64,000 bases of DNA from Flavobacterium sp. NRK1 (GTDB taxonomy: Bacteria; Bacteroidota; Bacteroidia; Flavobacteriales; Flavobacteriaceae), in contig NZ_JAMXLA010000001.1 in NCBI RefSeq assembly GCF_024054175.1, positions 1,891,930-1,955,929 of the forward strand. The letters are read 5' to 3'. Below the pieces are notes generated by a model. The model was not told where the DNA came from. It saw nothing but the letters and a program-made list of their open reading frames with translations, and ran no database searches. Each line of letters opens with the position of its first letter. The first letter of the stretch is position 1. Of the stretch, positions 1 to 9,472 are shown one piece after another. The position numbers were made by a program, and so were the translations under genes.

Positions 1-323
1 ATATAATGTTTGTGTCTGTAAAAGAGCGTACCAACCTTATCGGTATCCAAAAGGCCCTAGGAGCAAAAAACAGGTTTATATTATTTCAGTTTCTTTTTGA
101 AGCTGTTATATTGTCATTAATAGGGGGTGTAGTAGGTATGCTTATGGTGTGGGGTATAGCAAAGATACTTACAAGTGTAATAGATTTTGAATTTATCCTT
201 GGACTTTCAAATATAATAATAGGTACAGGACTTGCAGCTTTTATAGGTTTGCTTTCAGGGATACTCCCGGCCATATCTGCATCTAAACTCGATCCTGTTG
301 AAGCAATACGAAGCGGTATGTAA
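1..323 (+). CDS. MacB/FtsX-type ABC transporter permease, C-terminal fragment
   Basis: The reading frame is already open at the left edge, so the ATG at 6 is an internal Met. The visible residues begin with the conserved cytoplasmic signature V-K-E-R-T-x-x-I-G-I-x-K-A-L-G-A of MacB-family permeases. Two or three hydrophobic segments follow, then the family's usual end P-A-x-x-A-S-K-L-D-P-V-E-A-I-R. Such proteins pair with a cytoplasmic ATPase and move lipoproteins, peptides or drugs across the envelope by mechanotransmission. The substrate cannot be told from this fragment, and partner genes lie outside the window. The following gene is convergent. Confidence 0.85.
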   Translation, partial: IMFVSVKERTNLIGIQKALGAKNRFILFQFLFEAVILSLIGGVVGMLMVWGIAKILTSVIDFEFILGLSNIIIGTGLAAFIGLLSGILPAISASKLDPVEAIRSGM

Positions 324-333
324 TAAAAAAAAC

Positions 334-376
334 GCGATACGTATTAAGCCCCCACTTTCAACGTACCGCATTTTTT
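334..376. terminator. Probable intrinsic terminator of the ABC permease gene
   Basis: Arms 334-342 and 361-369 pair with one A/C mismatch in nine positions. The T-run at 371-376 follows, and an A-run precedes the left arm, so it may work in both directions. It starts 11 nt after the permease stop. Confidence 0.55.
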
Positions 377-569
377 AATAAAAACAATTTGCTGCTTTTT
401 GTTTCATGGTTCAGCATGATTTTACAGCAGTTGTACCAAAAAAATAAAACACATAATTTTATTTTTCAATTGCAAATCTAAATTATTATTTACCTTAAAC
501 CCTAATAATTAATATAGACAAAATACGGACAACGCCTGTTTTTAAAGGGTTTTTTGCAACAAAGTAATG

Positions 570-591
570 TTTTTTGAAACGTTTCAAAAAA
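570..591. repeat. Perfect 22-bp palindrome with GAAACGTTTC core
   Basis: The two halves, TTTTTTGAAAC and GTTTCAAAAAA, are perfect reverse complements with no spacer. It lies in the convergent gap, 20 nt beyond the stop of the TPR regulator. It could be a bidirectional terminator stem with an ACGT loop, although no T-run follows it on the minus strand. It could also be a dimeric regulator site of the LacI-operator type (centre CG). Which one cannot be decided from the sequence. Confidence 0.5.
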
Positions 592-610
592 ATGGGGAAG
601 CTGTAAAATT

Positions 611-2467
611 TTATAAAGGCGTGTTTAAAAGTATATTTTCAAGTTCGCTTTCGGTCTCTATACCCATCTTCTTTTTTACCCGGTATTTTTTCTTTACAAT
701 GCTTTCGGGAGTCACCTGCATTAGCATTGCCATATCTTTATAAGGAAGATTTAGTTTTAATAAAGAGCAGAAAAACAAATCATTTTTAGTTAATGCGGGA
801 AAATTACTTTGAAGATTTTTCTGAAAATTTTCATAAGCTTCATTAAACCGCTTTCTAAAAAGGTTCCAGTAATCATCGTCGCTGGTTAAAGAACGGAGTT
901 GATCTTTAACTTCTTCAATGTGCATATCTGCAGGACTCTCACTGCACAGTGCTACCAGGCGGCTAATGTTGCCTTCCAGCGTTGCAAGCGTTAGCATACC
1001 CGAAAAGAGTTCCTTTTTTTTAATTTCAAGATTTTCTTTATTTACCTTATTTAAGTTTTTAGTGTTTTCATATTCCTGCAACAACGATTCTTTTTTTTCT
1101 TTGGCAAAAACAAGGGCTTTATGACATCTTTTGTTTCTAAGGAAGAGAATGAATGCAAAGCCGATTAATATCAGTATGCAGCAAATTAGAGGGATGAGTT
1201 TATTTTTTTTATTATCAAATAACGTTTTCTTTAAAACAGTATTTTTCTGCTTAAGAGCTTTCTCTTTGCTTTGCTGATATTTTGTCTGATATTCATTCTG
1301 AAGTGTTAATGCAACCAGCTCATTGTCTGATTTATTTAGTGTATCTTTTAATTTCAGGCTGTTTTCAATAGAAACAAGAGCTTTGTCTTCATGATTTAAA
1401 TTTTGGTATGTTATTGCCTTCTGTGATTCAAAAAATGCCTTTTCAGAAAGATTTGCTTTTTCTAATAATATAGGTTTTTCTATTAAGGGTATTAACTTAG
1501 AGGCTTCTGTATATTTTTTTTGCAGGTTTAATAGCTCCATATACTCGGCTCCTATAAAAACTGTTCTTAGTGAATTGTTGGCGATAACTTTTTTAAAAGC
1601 ATAATTAAAGAGTTCTTCTGCTTTTGGTAAATTGTTTTTTTCAAACTCCATTTTTGCAAGTTTTGAATAAACTACTCCAATAAGCTCCTGATCATTAAAT
1701 TTTTCGAGGTTTACAATAGATTCATTAAATGCCTGTTTTGCGTCATTATATTTCCCCATTCTATTAAGGCAGTCACCATAATTTAATAATGTTATGGCAT
1801 AGTTCTTTATTATATTTCTCTCTTTATATGATTTAAGTATTTCCCTGTACAGATCTGCTGCAAAGTCAAGGTTTCCTGAATTTAAATAGGCATTTGCCAG
1901 GCTCAGTTTTATAGGGAGTATATAAAAAGTATCTTTTTTTCTTTCAAGTATTTCTATTGCTTTCAGCATATACTGTATAGCCTCTTCACTGCGTAAAAGT
2001 ATATTATAGTTGGAAGCAATATCCCCATATACTAATGCTACACCTATTTCATCGTTTACAGATTTATGCAGTTTTTCTGCTATTGAAAGATTTTTTAAAG
2101 CTTCATTGTAATTTCCCCTTTTTTTATAGGTGCTGGCTTTATTTCTTAAAAGGCGGGCATAAAGTTTCGGGTATTTTACCTCATTTAAAAATGTTGCAGA
2201 CCTGTCGTAATAAAATAAAGCAGAGTCTGTAATGTTTTTGAGATGGCAGCAATATCCATATGCCATATATGCATTAGAATATACGGTGTCGTGTAATCTA
2301 CCTTTATAGTTTAGTATCTGCTTAATATAAAAGCGGGCACTATCCGGCTGCGAAGTCATGGTTCGCTTTATCTGACTTTCTTTTTTAATTACATCTATGC
2401 CGGGAAGCTGAGCATAGGTAAGGTGAAAAAGTAAAATAAAGAAGATACATAATGATCTTAGTTTCAT
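611..2467 (-). CDS. Periplasmic-TPR sensor/regulator with LuxR-type HTH
   Basis: This is a one-protein signalling design common in Bacteroidota. A signal peptide (cleavage probably after L-T-Y-A) is followed by roughly 390 residues of degenerate helical TPR repeats. A single membrane helix lies around residues 425-445, then a cytoplasmic coiled coil and a C-terminal LuxR-like helix-turn-helix (L-P-Y-K-D-M-A-M-L-M-Q-V-T-P-E-S-I). The TPR part is thought to sense a protein or peptide in the periplasm and the HTH to bind DNA. The start at 2467 is chosen because it puts the signal peptide at the N-terminus; an upstream ATG at 2518 would add 17 non-conserved residues. It stands alone, with no neighbouring target obvious. 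Confidence 0.8.
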   Translation of the reverse strand: MKLRSLCIFFILLFHLTYAQLPGIDVIKKESQIKRTMTSQPDSARFYIKQILNYKGRLHDTVYSNAYMAYGYCCHLKNITDSALFYYDRSATFLNEVKYPKLYARLLRNKASTYKKRGNYNEALKNLSIAEKLHKSVNDEIGVALVYGDIASNYNILLRSEEAIQYMLKAIEILERKKDTFYILPIKLSLANAYLNSGNLDFAADLYREILKSYKERNIIKNYAITLLNYGDCLNRMGKYNDAKQAFNESIVNLEKFNDQELIGVVYSKLAKMEFEKNNLPKAEELFNYAFKKVIANNSLRTVFIGAEYMELLNLQKKYTEASKLIPLIEKPILLEKANLSEKAFFESQKAITYQNLNHEDKALVSIENSLKLKDTLNKSDNELVALTLQNEYQTKYQQSKEKALKQKNTVLKKTLFDNKKNKLIPLICCILILIGFAFILFLRNKRCHKALVFAKEKKESLLQEYENTKNLNKVNKENLEIKKKELFSGMLTLATLEGNISRLVALCSESPADMHIEEVKDQLRSLTSDDDYWNLFRKRFNEAYENFQKNLQSNFPALTKNDLFFCSLLKLNLPYKDMAMLMQVTPESIVKKKYRVKKKMGIETESELENILLNTPL

Positions 2468-2644
2468 CTTATAAACAGCATCTTTTTGTATCCGGGGGCG
2501 AGATGAAATGCGATACAAAATAAATCATAAAAAATTTAATTAGCAACGTTTGAATATTACAAAATAAGGAAAGTTTAATTTGTAAAGCAGGTTATTTAAA
2601 TTAGTTAAGATTTATTTTGTTAAATATCTAAAAGAATATATTAT

Positions 2645-2677
2645 AAAAAAATCCCCCTTACAAAGGGGGATTTTTTT
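2645..2677. terminator. Bidirectional intrinsic terminator after accD
   Basis: A 13-bp perfect stem (2645-2657 with 2665-2677) contains five C:G pairs flanked by seven A:T pairs, with a 7-nt loop. It overlaps the accD stop codon and reads as a terminator on both strands. Confidence 0.85.
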
Positions 2678-3530
2678 ATCGTACAGGCTGGTTTAATATA
2701 AGATCCAGATATAAGTTTATTTTGTCTTTTAATTCCTTACGGGGTGCTATAAAATCAAGAAAACCATGTTCTAATACAAATTCAGCAGTCTGAAAGCCTT
2801 CAGGAAGGTCTTTACCTGTAGTGTCTTTTACAACACGCGGCCCTGCAAATCCAATTAAAGCTCCGGGTTCAGAAATATTTACATCACCAAGCATTGCGTA
2901 AGATGCTGTTGTTCCTCCTGTAGTAGGGTCTGTACATAAAGATATATAAGGTATTTTAGCATCGGCAAGCTGAGCAAGTTTAGCAGAGGTTTTGGCTAAC
3001 TGCATTAATGAATAAGCAGCTTCCATCATTCTTGCCCCGCCCGATTTGGAAATCATGACAAACGGAATTTTATTTTTTATAGAATAATCAATAGCACGGG
3101 CTATTTTTTCTCCTACCACGGCTCCCATAGAACCTCCAATAAAAGCGAAATCCATACAGGCAACTACAAGGTCTCTCCCTTTAGACTTACCTACAGCTGT
3201 TCTTACAGCATCTTTAAGTTTAGTCTTTTCGGTAGCCTCTTTAATACGGTCGCCGTATTTTTTTGTATCAACAAACTTTAGAGTATCCTTAGACGTCATG
3301 TTTTTGTCAAACTCTGTAAACTCATTGTCATCAAAAAGGATATTGAAGTATTCTTTACTTCCTATTCTTACATGGTAGCCATCTTCCGGGCTAACATAAA
3401 AGTTTTTAGCAAGTTCTTCTGCATCAACAATTTTACCGGTTGGCGACTTGTACCATAATCCTTTAGGTACATCTTTTTTGTCTTCAGTTGGTGTTGTTAT
3501 CCCTTTTTCTGTTCTTTTAAACCAAGCCAT
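2676..3530 (-). CDS. accD: Acetyl-CoA carboxylase carboxyltransferase subunit beta
   Basis: AccD is the beta half of the carboxyltransferase that moves CO2 from carboxybiotin to acetyl-CoA, the first step of fatty acid synthesis. The crotonase-like fold is clear: [14 protein letters not shown], then [10 protein letters not shown], then [15 protein letters not shown] and [11 protein letters not shown]. The 284-residue length is normal. The oddity is the N-terminal zinc ribbon. The four cysteines that bind zinc in E. coli AccD align with Ser29, Gly32, Ser47 and Asp50, so no zinc site remains although the segment itself is kept. It is the last gene of a minus-strand run after tamL and fbaA. Confidence 0.95.
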   Translation of the reverse strand: MAWFKRTEKGITTPTEDKKDVPKGLWYKSPTGKIVDAEELAKNFYVSPEDGYHVRIGSKEYFNILFDDNEFTEFDKNMTSKDTLKFVDTKKYGDRIKEATEKTKLKDAVRTAVGKSKGRDLVVACMDFAFIGGSMGAVVGEKIARAIDYSIKNKIPFVMISKSGGARMMEAAYSLMQLAKTSAKLAQLADAKIPYISLCTDPTTGGTTASYAMLGDVNISEPGALIGFAGPRVVKDTTGKDLPEGFQTAEFVLEHGFLDFIAPRKELKDKINLYLDLILNQPVR

Positions 3531-3570
3531 CTTTTTCAGTTAAAGTTATTACTGCAAGCAGTTAGTTGTA

Positions 3571-4638
3571 TTATAGTGTATTAACGTTGTTAAGGTCTTT
3601 AAAAGCCTGTTCCAGCCTGGCATTAAAGGTAAGCTCTCCTTCGCGAACCCATTTTCTTGGGTCATAATGTTTTTTGTTTGGCGATTCAGGTCCTTCAGGG
3701 CTGCCTATCTGTGTTTTAAGGTAATCAGCTTTGCTTAAAATATAATCACGTATACCTTCTGTATAAGCAAACTGAAGATCTGTATCAATGTTCATTTTAA
3801 TAACGCCGTAACCAATGGCTTCTCTTATTTCTTCAAGTGTAGAACCTGAACCTCCGTGGAATACAAAATCTACAGGGTTTTCGCCTGTGTTAAATTTGTT
3901 CTGTACATATTCCTGTGAGTTTTTAAGAATTTTTGGAGTAAGCTTAACGTTGCCCGGCTTATAAACACCATGCACATTACCAAAAGCCGCAGCTACGGTA
4001 AATCTAGGTGATATTTTGCTAAGCTCCTCATAAGCATAAGCAACTTCTTCAGGCTGAGTATATAGTTTTGAGCTGTCAACATCAGAATTGTCAACACCAT
4101 CCTCTTCACCACCTGTAATACCAAGTTCAATTTCTAATGTCATACCCATTTTGCTCATTCTTTCAAGGTATTTTTTAGAAATTTCCATGTTCTCTTCAAT
4201 AGGCTCTTCTGAAAGATCTATCATGTGAGAGCTGAAAAGAGGTTTTCCAGTTTCTGCATAATGTTTTTCACTTGCATCAAGCAGTCCGTCTATCCATGGT
4301 AAAAGTTTTTTCGCGCAATGGTCAGTGTGTAAAATTACCGTAGCACCATAAGCTTCGGCTAAAGTATGTATATGTTTAGCTCCGGCAATAGCACCTAGTA
4401 TAGCTGCTTTTTCGCCTTCGTTAGATAATCCTTTACCTGCATTAAAAATCGCTCCGCCATTAGAAAACTGTATAATTACAGGAGCTTTAAGTTTTGCTGC
4501 AGTTTCCATCACACCATTAATAGTGCTTGATCCGGTAACATTTACTGCCGGAAGCGCAAATCCTTTTTCTTTAGCATATCTAAAGATTTCCTGAACCTGA
4601 TCTCCGGTAGCAACACCGGGTTTAATATTATGGGCCAT
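3571..4638 (-). CDS. fbaA: Class II fructose-bisphosphate aldolase
   Basis: This zinc enzyme interconverts fructose 1,6-bisphosphate with glyceraldehyde 3-phosphate and dihydroxyacetone phosphate. With the start at 4638 it has 355 residues, the length of the class IIA (E. coli FbaA-like) group. H104-T-D106-H107-C holds a catalytic Asp and a zinc His. E-L-G-I-T-G-G-E-E-D, F-G-N-V-H-G-V-Y and F-H-G-G-S-G-S are the other signature blocks. A longer frame opens at 4710, but it would run over the end of tamL and add a hydrophobic leader foreign to this cytoplasmic enzyme, so 4638 is preferred. It lies 46 nt after tamL and 40 nt before accD. Confidence 0.95.
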   Translation of the reverse strand: MAHNIKPGVATGDQVQEIFRYAKEKGFALPAVNVTGSSTINGVMETAAKLKAPVIIQFSNGGAIFNAGKGLSNEGEKAAILGAIAGAKHIHTLAEAYGATVILHTDHCAKKLLPWIDGLLDASEKHYAETGKPLFSSHMIDLSEEPIEENMEISKKYLERMSKMGMTLEIELGITGGEEDGVDNSDVDSSKLYTQPEEVAYAYEELSKISPRFTVAAAFGNVHGVYKPGNVKLTPKILKNSQEYVQNKFNTGENPVDFVFHGGSGSTLEEIREAIGYGVIKMNIDTDLQFAYTEGIRDYILSKADYLKTQIGSPEGPESPNKKHYDPRKWVREGELTFNARLEQAFKDLNNVNTL

Positions 4639-4684
4639 TATATTTAATTTTAGAATTAGAAGAGACAAAAATAATATTTTAAAC

Positions 4685-7234
4685 TTAGAACGGATAATTA
4701 ATTCCGACATTTAGGACTGATTTTGAAAGATTATATCCTTTAAACCAGCGTTCGCCTTCGTCACGCCCCGGATCATAAGTCTTAAATCCTACATCAAAGC
4801 GCACCACAAAAAAGTTGAAATCATATCTGAAACCAAGGCCTGAACCAAAGGCAAGGTCTTTAAAAGACTGCAGTCCGTTAAAAGTTTTATCTTTTTCCTT
4901 CACTACGTCAAAAACATTCCAAATATTTCCTACATCGCCAAAAAGGGCACCGTTAAGTTTACCGAATATATTAAAACGCAGCTCTGCGCTATAAGCCATT
5001 TTAAGGTTAGCTTCATTAAAGTCATTTATACCGCCACTACTGCCGGGTCCCAGGCTATAAGGCTGCCATCCTCTGTTGTCATTAGATCCTCCTGCAAAAT
5101 AACTTCTCGTAAAGGGGATAGAGTTTGAATTGCCGTAAGGTACCGCAAGGCCAAAAAAGGCACGCATAGCAAGTACTTTACCACGCCTTAAATCCCAGTG
5201 TTTTATAAAATCAAGTTCACCTTTAAGGTATTGCGAATAGGCAACATTAAAAATTGTACGTCCCTGATTGCTCCCGTTGGGGTCTACCACTGTACCTCCT
5301 AATAGTGATAATAAAGCACCGGCAGATTCTACTTTTGTTTTAAAAATAAAAAATGTGTTATCGTTAAGGTTTTCACGGCTGCTTGTTGTAAATGTATAGT
5401 TTGTGGCGAAAATAAGGTTATTCTCTGTTAATCGGTTTCTACGTTCATCAATACTGTTTATGCTTTCTTTATCATTTTTAGATACTGCTATATCGTTACT
5501 TTTTACATCTTTAATAAAATTATCTGCTCCACCGTTATCTATATCCAGATTTCCTTTATCATTTAAATAGGAGTCCGGGATGGCAGGGTACAGTTGTGCA
5601 ATATCATTGAGCCTGTCATATGATGATTTATATACCTTGAAATATTTATCAGGGTTTACATTTCTTATATATTGAATGTTAAACAGGTCAAGTTTGGCTG
5701 TACGATTTCGTTTGGGTGTCCAGTTGTAACTTAATATTCCGGTAAAATTTTCTTTATCAAGCCCTATATTTTGCTGCCTGCTCGTTCCAAGGCTCATTAC
5801 AGTAGATGGTATCATTTCCTTACGTACTAACCTTTCTGTGCTTATAGGAAAAAATATCCTCGGGAATGTAAGCTTAAGGTCAGCTCCGTACTCAAGAATA
5901 TTAAAGAAAGCTTTATCATTTATTGCAGGGTCACGCGATGAACCAATATTACCACGAGTCGAAATATCCAGCGTCTCGGCACCCCTAAATACATTACGCA
6001 TTGTTATACCTAAACTTCCGGATATACCAAAATCCTGAATGTTTGAATGCATAAAATCTGCTGTAGCATTAAACCTGAATTTTTTTCTTGGCGTAAGGGT
6101 TATGTTAGTAATAAGCGATTCGCCTGTAGGATCATTCGGATCCTCCACATATTGTATAGAAGGGTAATTGAAAACTCTTAAATTGCTTAAAGAACGTGAA
6201 GTATATGTTCTCCTGAAATCGGAATATGTGCTGCCGGGGGTTACAAATACTGCATCTGTAATAGCTTTTGGCCTGTAATTAAGCTTTCCTGTACTGTACA
6301 CATTAAAGCCGTTGTAGGAAGTACTGTCTATAGCCTGGTTTTCACTTGTAGGATTGGTTGTGTATATGTTTACCTTACTTATCTTATATAGCTTAAAAGG
6401 TCTTACATAAGTTGAATCTCCCTGTCTTACCGACTCATTATCTACAATAAGGTCTATATTTGCTTTATAGTCATTGCCTATGGTGTCTACAATGTAGGTA
6501 ACGTTATTTTGCTGAAAATAATACGCACCGTGATTTCTAAAGTAATTGGTGATTCTTTCTCTTTCGGCTGTAAAATTTACTTCATTATATTGCTGTCCTT
6601 TTTTTATAACAGATGCCTTTTGTGTACGGTTATATAGGCTGTCCAGGGCAGGTGTTTCTATATAAGCATTAATACTGTCCAGTATATATGGTTTTCCGGT
6701 AATCACATCATAAGTAATGGATGCTCTTTTATCAGGCAGAGTGTCTATTCTAAATCCGGCGCCTGCTCTGAAATAACCTTGCTTATAATAATAGGCAAAT
6801 AACCTGTTTCTTGATTTTTTTACCCTGCTAATATCTATTATAACAGGAGGTTCACCGGTTTTTTTAAGGAAATTGCTAAAACCTGAAACAATAAAAGATT
6901 TGGAAAGCCGCTGTACCTGCTTTTCAGAAAGCAGTTTTCTCATACGTTCATGCCTTCCCGGTTTTCTGTCCAGCCATGCGTGGTATGATGAGTCTGCATT
7001 AGGGGTTGCCAGGTTATACATGTGCAGCCTAAGGTGGTAACCTAACAGGTCACTATTGGGCTGTTGATAAAGAAGATCTTTAAGTGCATCTTCATTTTTT
7101 TTCTCACCATTTACCGTAATATCAACCTTTTCGAGCAGATGCTTACCTTCAGGAACTCTTTTTACAAGAGAACACGAATATAAAACCAAGCCCGATAATA
7201 TAATTAGTGCTATTTTTGTTGTTTTATTTCTCAA
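4685..7234 (-). CDS. tamL: TamL-type outer-membrane lipoprotein (BamA/TamA superfamily)
   Basis: The protein has POTRA-like repeats in its N-terminal half and a 16-stranded Omp85-type barrel in its C-terminal half. Y-F-A-G-G-S-N-D-N-R-G-W matches the loop-6 (V/I)RG(F/Y)-like region, and R-F-D-V-G-F-K is near the end. In Bacteroidota the TamA homologue is a lipoprotein, and here a TTG at 7234 gives a short charged start, a hydrophobic stretch and the lipobox L-Y-S-C. The only ATG in frame (7291) would add 19 residues and overlap the divergent methyltransferase start at 7274, so the TTG start is my choice by inference. TamB, its usual inner-membrane partner, is not adjacent. Expected role: insertion of outer-membrane proteins or lipid transport. 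Confidence 0.85.
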   Translation of the reverse strand: MRNKTTKIALIILSGLVLYSCSLVKRVPEGKHLLEKVDITVNGEKKNEDALKDLLYQQPNSDLLGYHLRLHMYNLATPNADSSYHAWLDRKPGRHERMRKLLSEKQVQRLSKSFIVSGFSNFLKKTGEPPVIIDISRVKKSRNRLFAYYYKQGYFRAGAGFRIDTLPDKRASITYDVITGKPYILDSINAYIETPALDSLYNRTQKASVIKKGQQYNEVNFTAERERITNYFRNHGAYYFQQNNVTYIVDTIGNDYKANIDLIVDNESVRQGDSTYVRPFKLYKISKVNIYTTNPTSENQAIDSTSYNGFNVYSTGKLNYRPKAITDAVFVTPGSTYSDFRRTYTSRSLSNLRVFNYPSIQYVEDPNDPTGESLITNITLTPRKKFRFNATADFMHSNIQDFGISGSLGITMRNVFRGAETLDISTRGNIGSSRDPAINDKAFFNILEYGADLKLTFPRIFFPISTERLVRKEMIPSTVMSLGTSRQQNIGLDKENFTGILSYNWTPKRNRTAKLDLFNIQYIRNVNPDKYFKVYKSSYDRLNDIAQLYPAIPDSYLNDKGNLDIDNGGADNFIKDVKSNDIAVSKNDKESINSIDERRNRLTENNLIFATNYTFTTSSRENLNDNTFFIFKTKVESAGALLSLLGGTVVDPNGSNQGRTIFNVAYSQYLKGELDFIKHWDLRRGKVLAMRAFFGLAVPYGNSNSIPFTRSYFAGGSNDNRGWQPYSLGPGSSGGINDFNEANLKMAYSAELRFNIFGKLNGALFGDVGNIWNVFDVVKEKDKTFNGLQSFKDLAFGSGLGFRYDFNFFVVRFDVGFKTYDPGRDEGERWFKGYNLSKSVLNVGINYPF

Positions 7235-7273
7235 GACGGTATAGCCAAATAGTAATTCAAAAATACATTTTTT

Positions 7274-8014
7274 ATGGTTAGTAAAAACCAAATTAAAACA
7301 ATAACGGGCTTACAGCAAAAAAAATACAGGAAGCAGCATAAATTGTTCTTTGCCGAAGGGATAAAGGTAGTGCAGGAATTGCTTAATTCCAATTTTGAAT
7401 TACATCAGCTTTTCACAACTCAGGATATTTTTAATGATGACGTCTCTAAGAGCAAAACAGAATTTATTACAGAGACTGAACTGAAAAAAATAAGTGCCCT
7501 TACCACACCTAATGTATGCGTGGCTTTATTTGTTATGCCCGATGAAAAAACAGTGCCTGATACAGGATTAATTATGGTACTTGATGATGTTAGGGATCCC
7601 GGGAATCTGGGCACTATAATACGCCTTTGCGATTGGTTTGGTGTTGGCCATCTTGTGTGTTCAGAACAATGTGTAGATGTTTATAACCCAAAAGTTGTTC
7701 AGGCTACAATGGGGTCTTTAGCCCGTGTAAATGTGGTGTATACAGATATTGAGGCTTATCTGGCTAAGACTAAATTACAGGTATTCGGCACTTTTATGGA
7801 TGGCGATGCTATATATGGCGAATCATTGCCAGAAAATGCAATTGTTATTATGGGTAACGAGGCCAATGGAATATCACCTGAAATAGAAATGAAAGCAGGG
7901 CGCAGAATAAGCATACCACGCTTTGGCGGTTTACAACAAACAGAAAGCCTGAATGTAGCTACAGCAGCAGCTATTATTTTAAGTGAGTTCAGGCGCTCTT
8001 CTAGTGGAAGGTAA
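7274..8014 (+). CDS. TrmH/SpoU-family RNA 2'-O-methyltransferase
   Basis: This is a SAM-dependent SPOUT methyltransferase that modifies a ribose in rRNA or tRNA. All three SPOUT knot motifs are present: D-P-G-N-L-G-T-I-I-R near residues 108-117, I-M-G-N-E-A-N-G-I-S, and S-L-N-V-A-T-A-A-A. The N-terminal 90 residues are the L7Ae-like SpoU substrate-binding domain. At 246 residues it fits the RlmB/TrmH group, but the exact RNA target cannot be assigned. Its 3' end overlaps the convergent porT gene by 14 bp. Confidence 0.9.
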   Translation: MVSKNQIKTITGLQQKKYRKQHKLFFAEGIKVVQELLNSNFELHQLFTTQDIFNDDVSKSKTEFITETELKKISALTTPNVCVALFVMPDEKTVPDTGLIMVLDDVRDPGNLGTIIRLCDWFGVGHLVCSEQCVDVYNPKVVQATMGSLARVNVVYTDIEAYLAKTKLQVFGTFMDGDAIYGESLPENAIVIMGNEANGISPEIEMKAGRRISIPRFGGLQQTESLNVATAAAIILSEFRRSSSGR

Positions 8015-8714
8015 AGTTTACAAAAACACCACGTGTTTTCATTGACTCAATATTTCCTGTATATGGGCTGTCCGCAGTATTATCGCGGATAAGTTCATCA
8101 TTAAGACTGAATACCCCACGTATAGATGGTGAGAATTTAAAATATTCAAAGTAAATATCTATACCTGCACCTATCTCATAATAATTAGTCCATTTTTTCA
8201 TTCTGAATTTCTGCCCCGTAATATTATCATCCTTTGCATTGAAATTACTGGAAAGGTTTAGCGAACGTGAAACACCTCCTAAAAGATAAGGTTTGATATT
8301 TCCTGTTCTTTTCGCTGAAAACTTAAGGAGTAACGGAAAATGAATATAAGTAGATTTTACTTCTCTGAATCTGTCTGCCTCCGTGCCCTCTACATTATGG
8401 AAAGTCAGGTCACGCTGGGTATAATAAAGTCCAGGTTCAAAACGAAGGTCAAGGTATTCAAATATGCGCAGGTTACCTACAAGCCCTACGTTAAAGCCTG
8501 TTGTTCCTTTTACCTGAATATCAACTTTTGGGTCGTTAATATAATCCCATTTAAAATCATAGCTGTTAAAACCAAGAAAATAACCCCAATGCACTCTCTG
8601 TTTGTCAAAGTTTTCAAGGTTAATAATAGGCTTTTTGCTAAATATTTGCGTACCAAACTGCGCATAAGAGCACAAGCCGGTAAATAGCAGTATGTATAAA
8701 AACAGTTTCTTCAT
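8001..8714 (-). CDS. porT: PorT/SprT, type IX secretion and gliding component
   Basis: This small outer-membrane beta-barrel is needed for type IX protein secretion and, in gliding flavobacteria, for motility (SprT). A signal peptide ending S-Y-A-Q begins at 8714. The conserved family block N-L-E-N-F-D-K-Q-R-V-H-W-G-Y-F-L-G-F-N-S follows, then alternating strands to the C-terminal aromatic residue typical of barrels. The 237-residue length fits PorT. A frame start at 8753 would run into ubiE, so 8714 is preferred; the start then lies 2 nt after the end of ubiE. The ubiE-porT order is the usual one in this family and supports the name. Confidence 0.88.
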   Translation of the reverse strand: MKKLFLYILLFTGLCSYAQFGTQIFSKKPIINLENFDKQRVHWGYFLGFNSYDFKWDYINDPKVDIQVKGTTGFNVGLVGNLRIFEYLDLRFEPGLYYTQRDLTFHNVEGTEADRFREVKSTYIHFPLLLKFSAKRTGNIKPYLLGGVSRSLNLSSNFNAKDDNITGQKFRMKKWTNYYEIGAGIDIYFEYFKFSPSIRGVFSLNDELIRDNTADSPYTGNIESMKTRGVFVNFTFH

Positions 8715-8715
8715 G

Positions 8716-9447
8716 TTATTGTTTTGAAGCAGAGTAAATTGTTGCCACTCCAAAAGTTTGCGGCATATTCTTAACCTCTATAAACCCAACTTTTCTCAAA
8801 ATATTGTTCAGTGCTTCACCATGAGGAAAAACAGAAGCCGATTCACTCAAGTAAGCATAGGCAGATCTGTCTTTAGAAAAAAGCCTTCCAATAAGCGGCA
8901 GCAGGTACTTGCTGTAAAAATTATATCCTTGTTTGTAAGGGAATTTTGTAGGTACAGATGTTTCAAGAATTACAAAAATTCCATTAGGTTTTAACACTCT
9001 TAAAATTTCCGCAAGACCTTTTTCAAGGGTTTCAAAATTACGAACGCCAAATGCAACGGTAATAGCATCAAAGTAATTGTCTTCAAACGGAAGATTCTCA
9101 CTATCGCCATATACCAGTTTTATTTTAGCATCAAGGTTTTTTTCGGTTACTTTTTTTCGGCCAACCTCCATCATTCCTTCCGAAATGTCTGCGCCTATTA
9201 TTTCAGTTGCAGAGGTTTGTGCCATAAGTATAGCAAGGTCTCCTGTTCCGGTGGCTATATCCAGAATTGTTTTTGGGTTTTTGGCAGCAACAAGCTTTAA
9301 TACCTTTTTACGCCATTTAACATCTATACCAAACGAAATTACACGGTTAAGACCGTCATAATTACCGGAAATGGTATTAAACATTTGGGCTACCTGTTCT
9401 TTTTTACCCAAGCCGGAATCTTTATAAGGGGTTACATTTTGTGACAT
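8716..9447 (-). CDS. ubiE: Demethylmenaquinone C-methyltransferase
   Basis: UbiE/MenG catalyses the last step of menaquinone synthesis, methylating demethylmenaquinone with SAM. As Bacteroidota use menaquinone, that is its likely only substrate here. The sequence carries motif I ([11 protein letters not shown]), G-A-D-I-S-E-G-M, the [12 protein letters not shown] block specific to UbiE, and R-V-L-K-P-N-G. The length (243) is typical. It is co-transcribed with porT directly downstream. Confidence 0.95.
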   Translation of the reverse strand: MSQNVTPYKDSGLGKKEQVAQMFNTISGNYDGLNRVISFGIDVKWRKKVLKLVAAKNPKTILDIATGTGDLAILMAQTSATEIIGADISEGMMEVGRKKVTEKNLDAKIKLVYGDSENLPFEDNYFDAITVAFGVRNFETLEKGLAEILRVLKPNGIFVILETSVPTKFPYKQGYNFYSKYLLPLIGRLFSKDRSAYAYLSESASVFPHGEALNNILRKVGFIEVKNMPQTFGVATIYSASKQ

Positions 9448-9464
9448 TGCAAATATTTACGGCG

Positions 9465-9472
9465 CAAAGATA
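9465..9472 (-). promoter_or_regulatory. -7 box (TATCTTTG) of ubiE-porT
   Basis: Read on the minus strand this is TATCTTTG, matching the Bacteroidota consensus TAnnTTTG, 17 nt upstream of the ubiE ATG. No clear -33 TTTG was seen at the usual distance. Confidence 0.5.
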
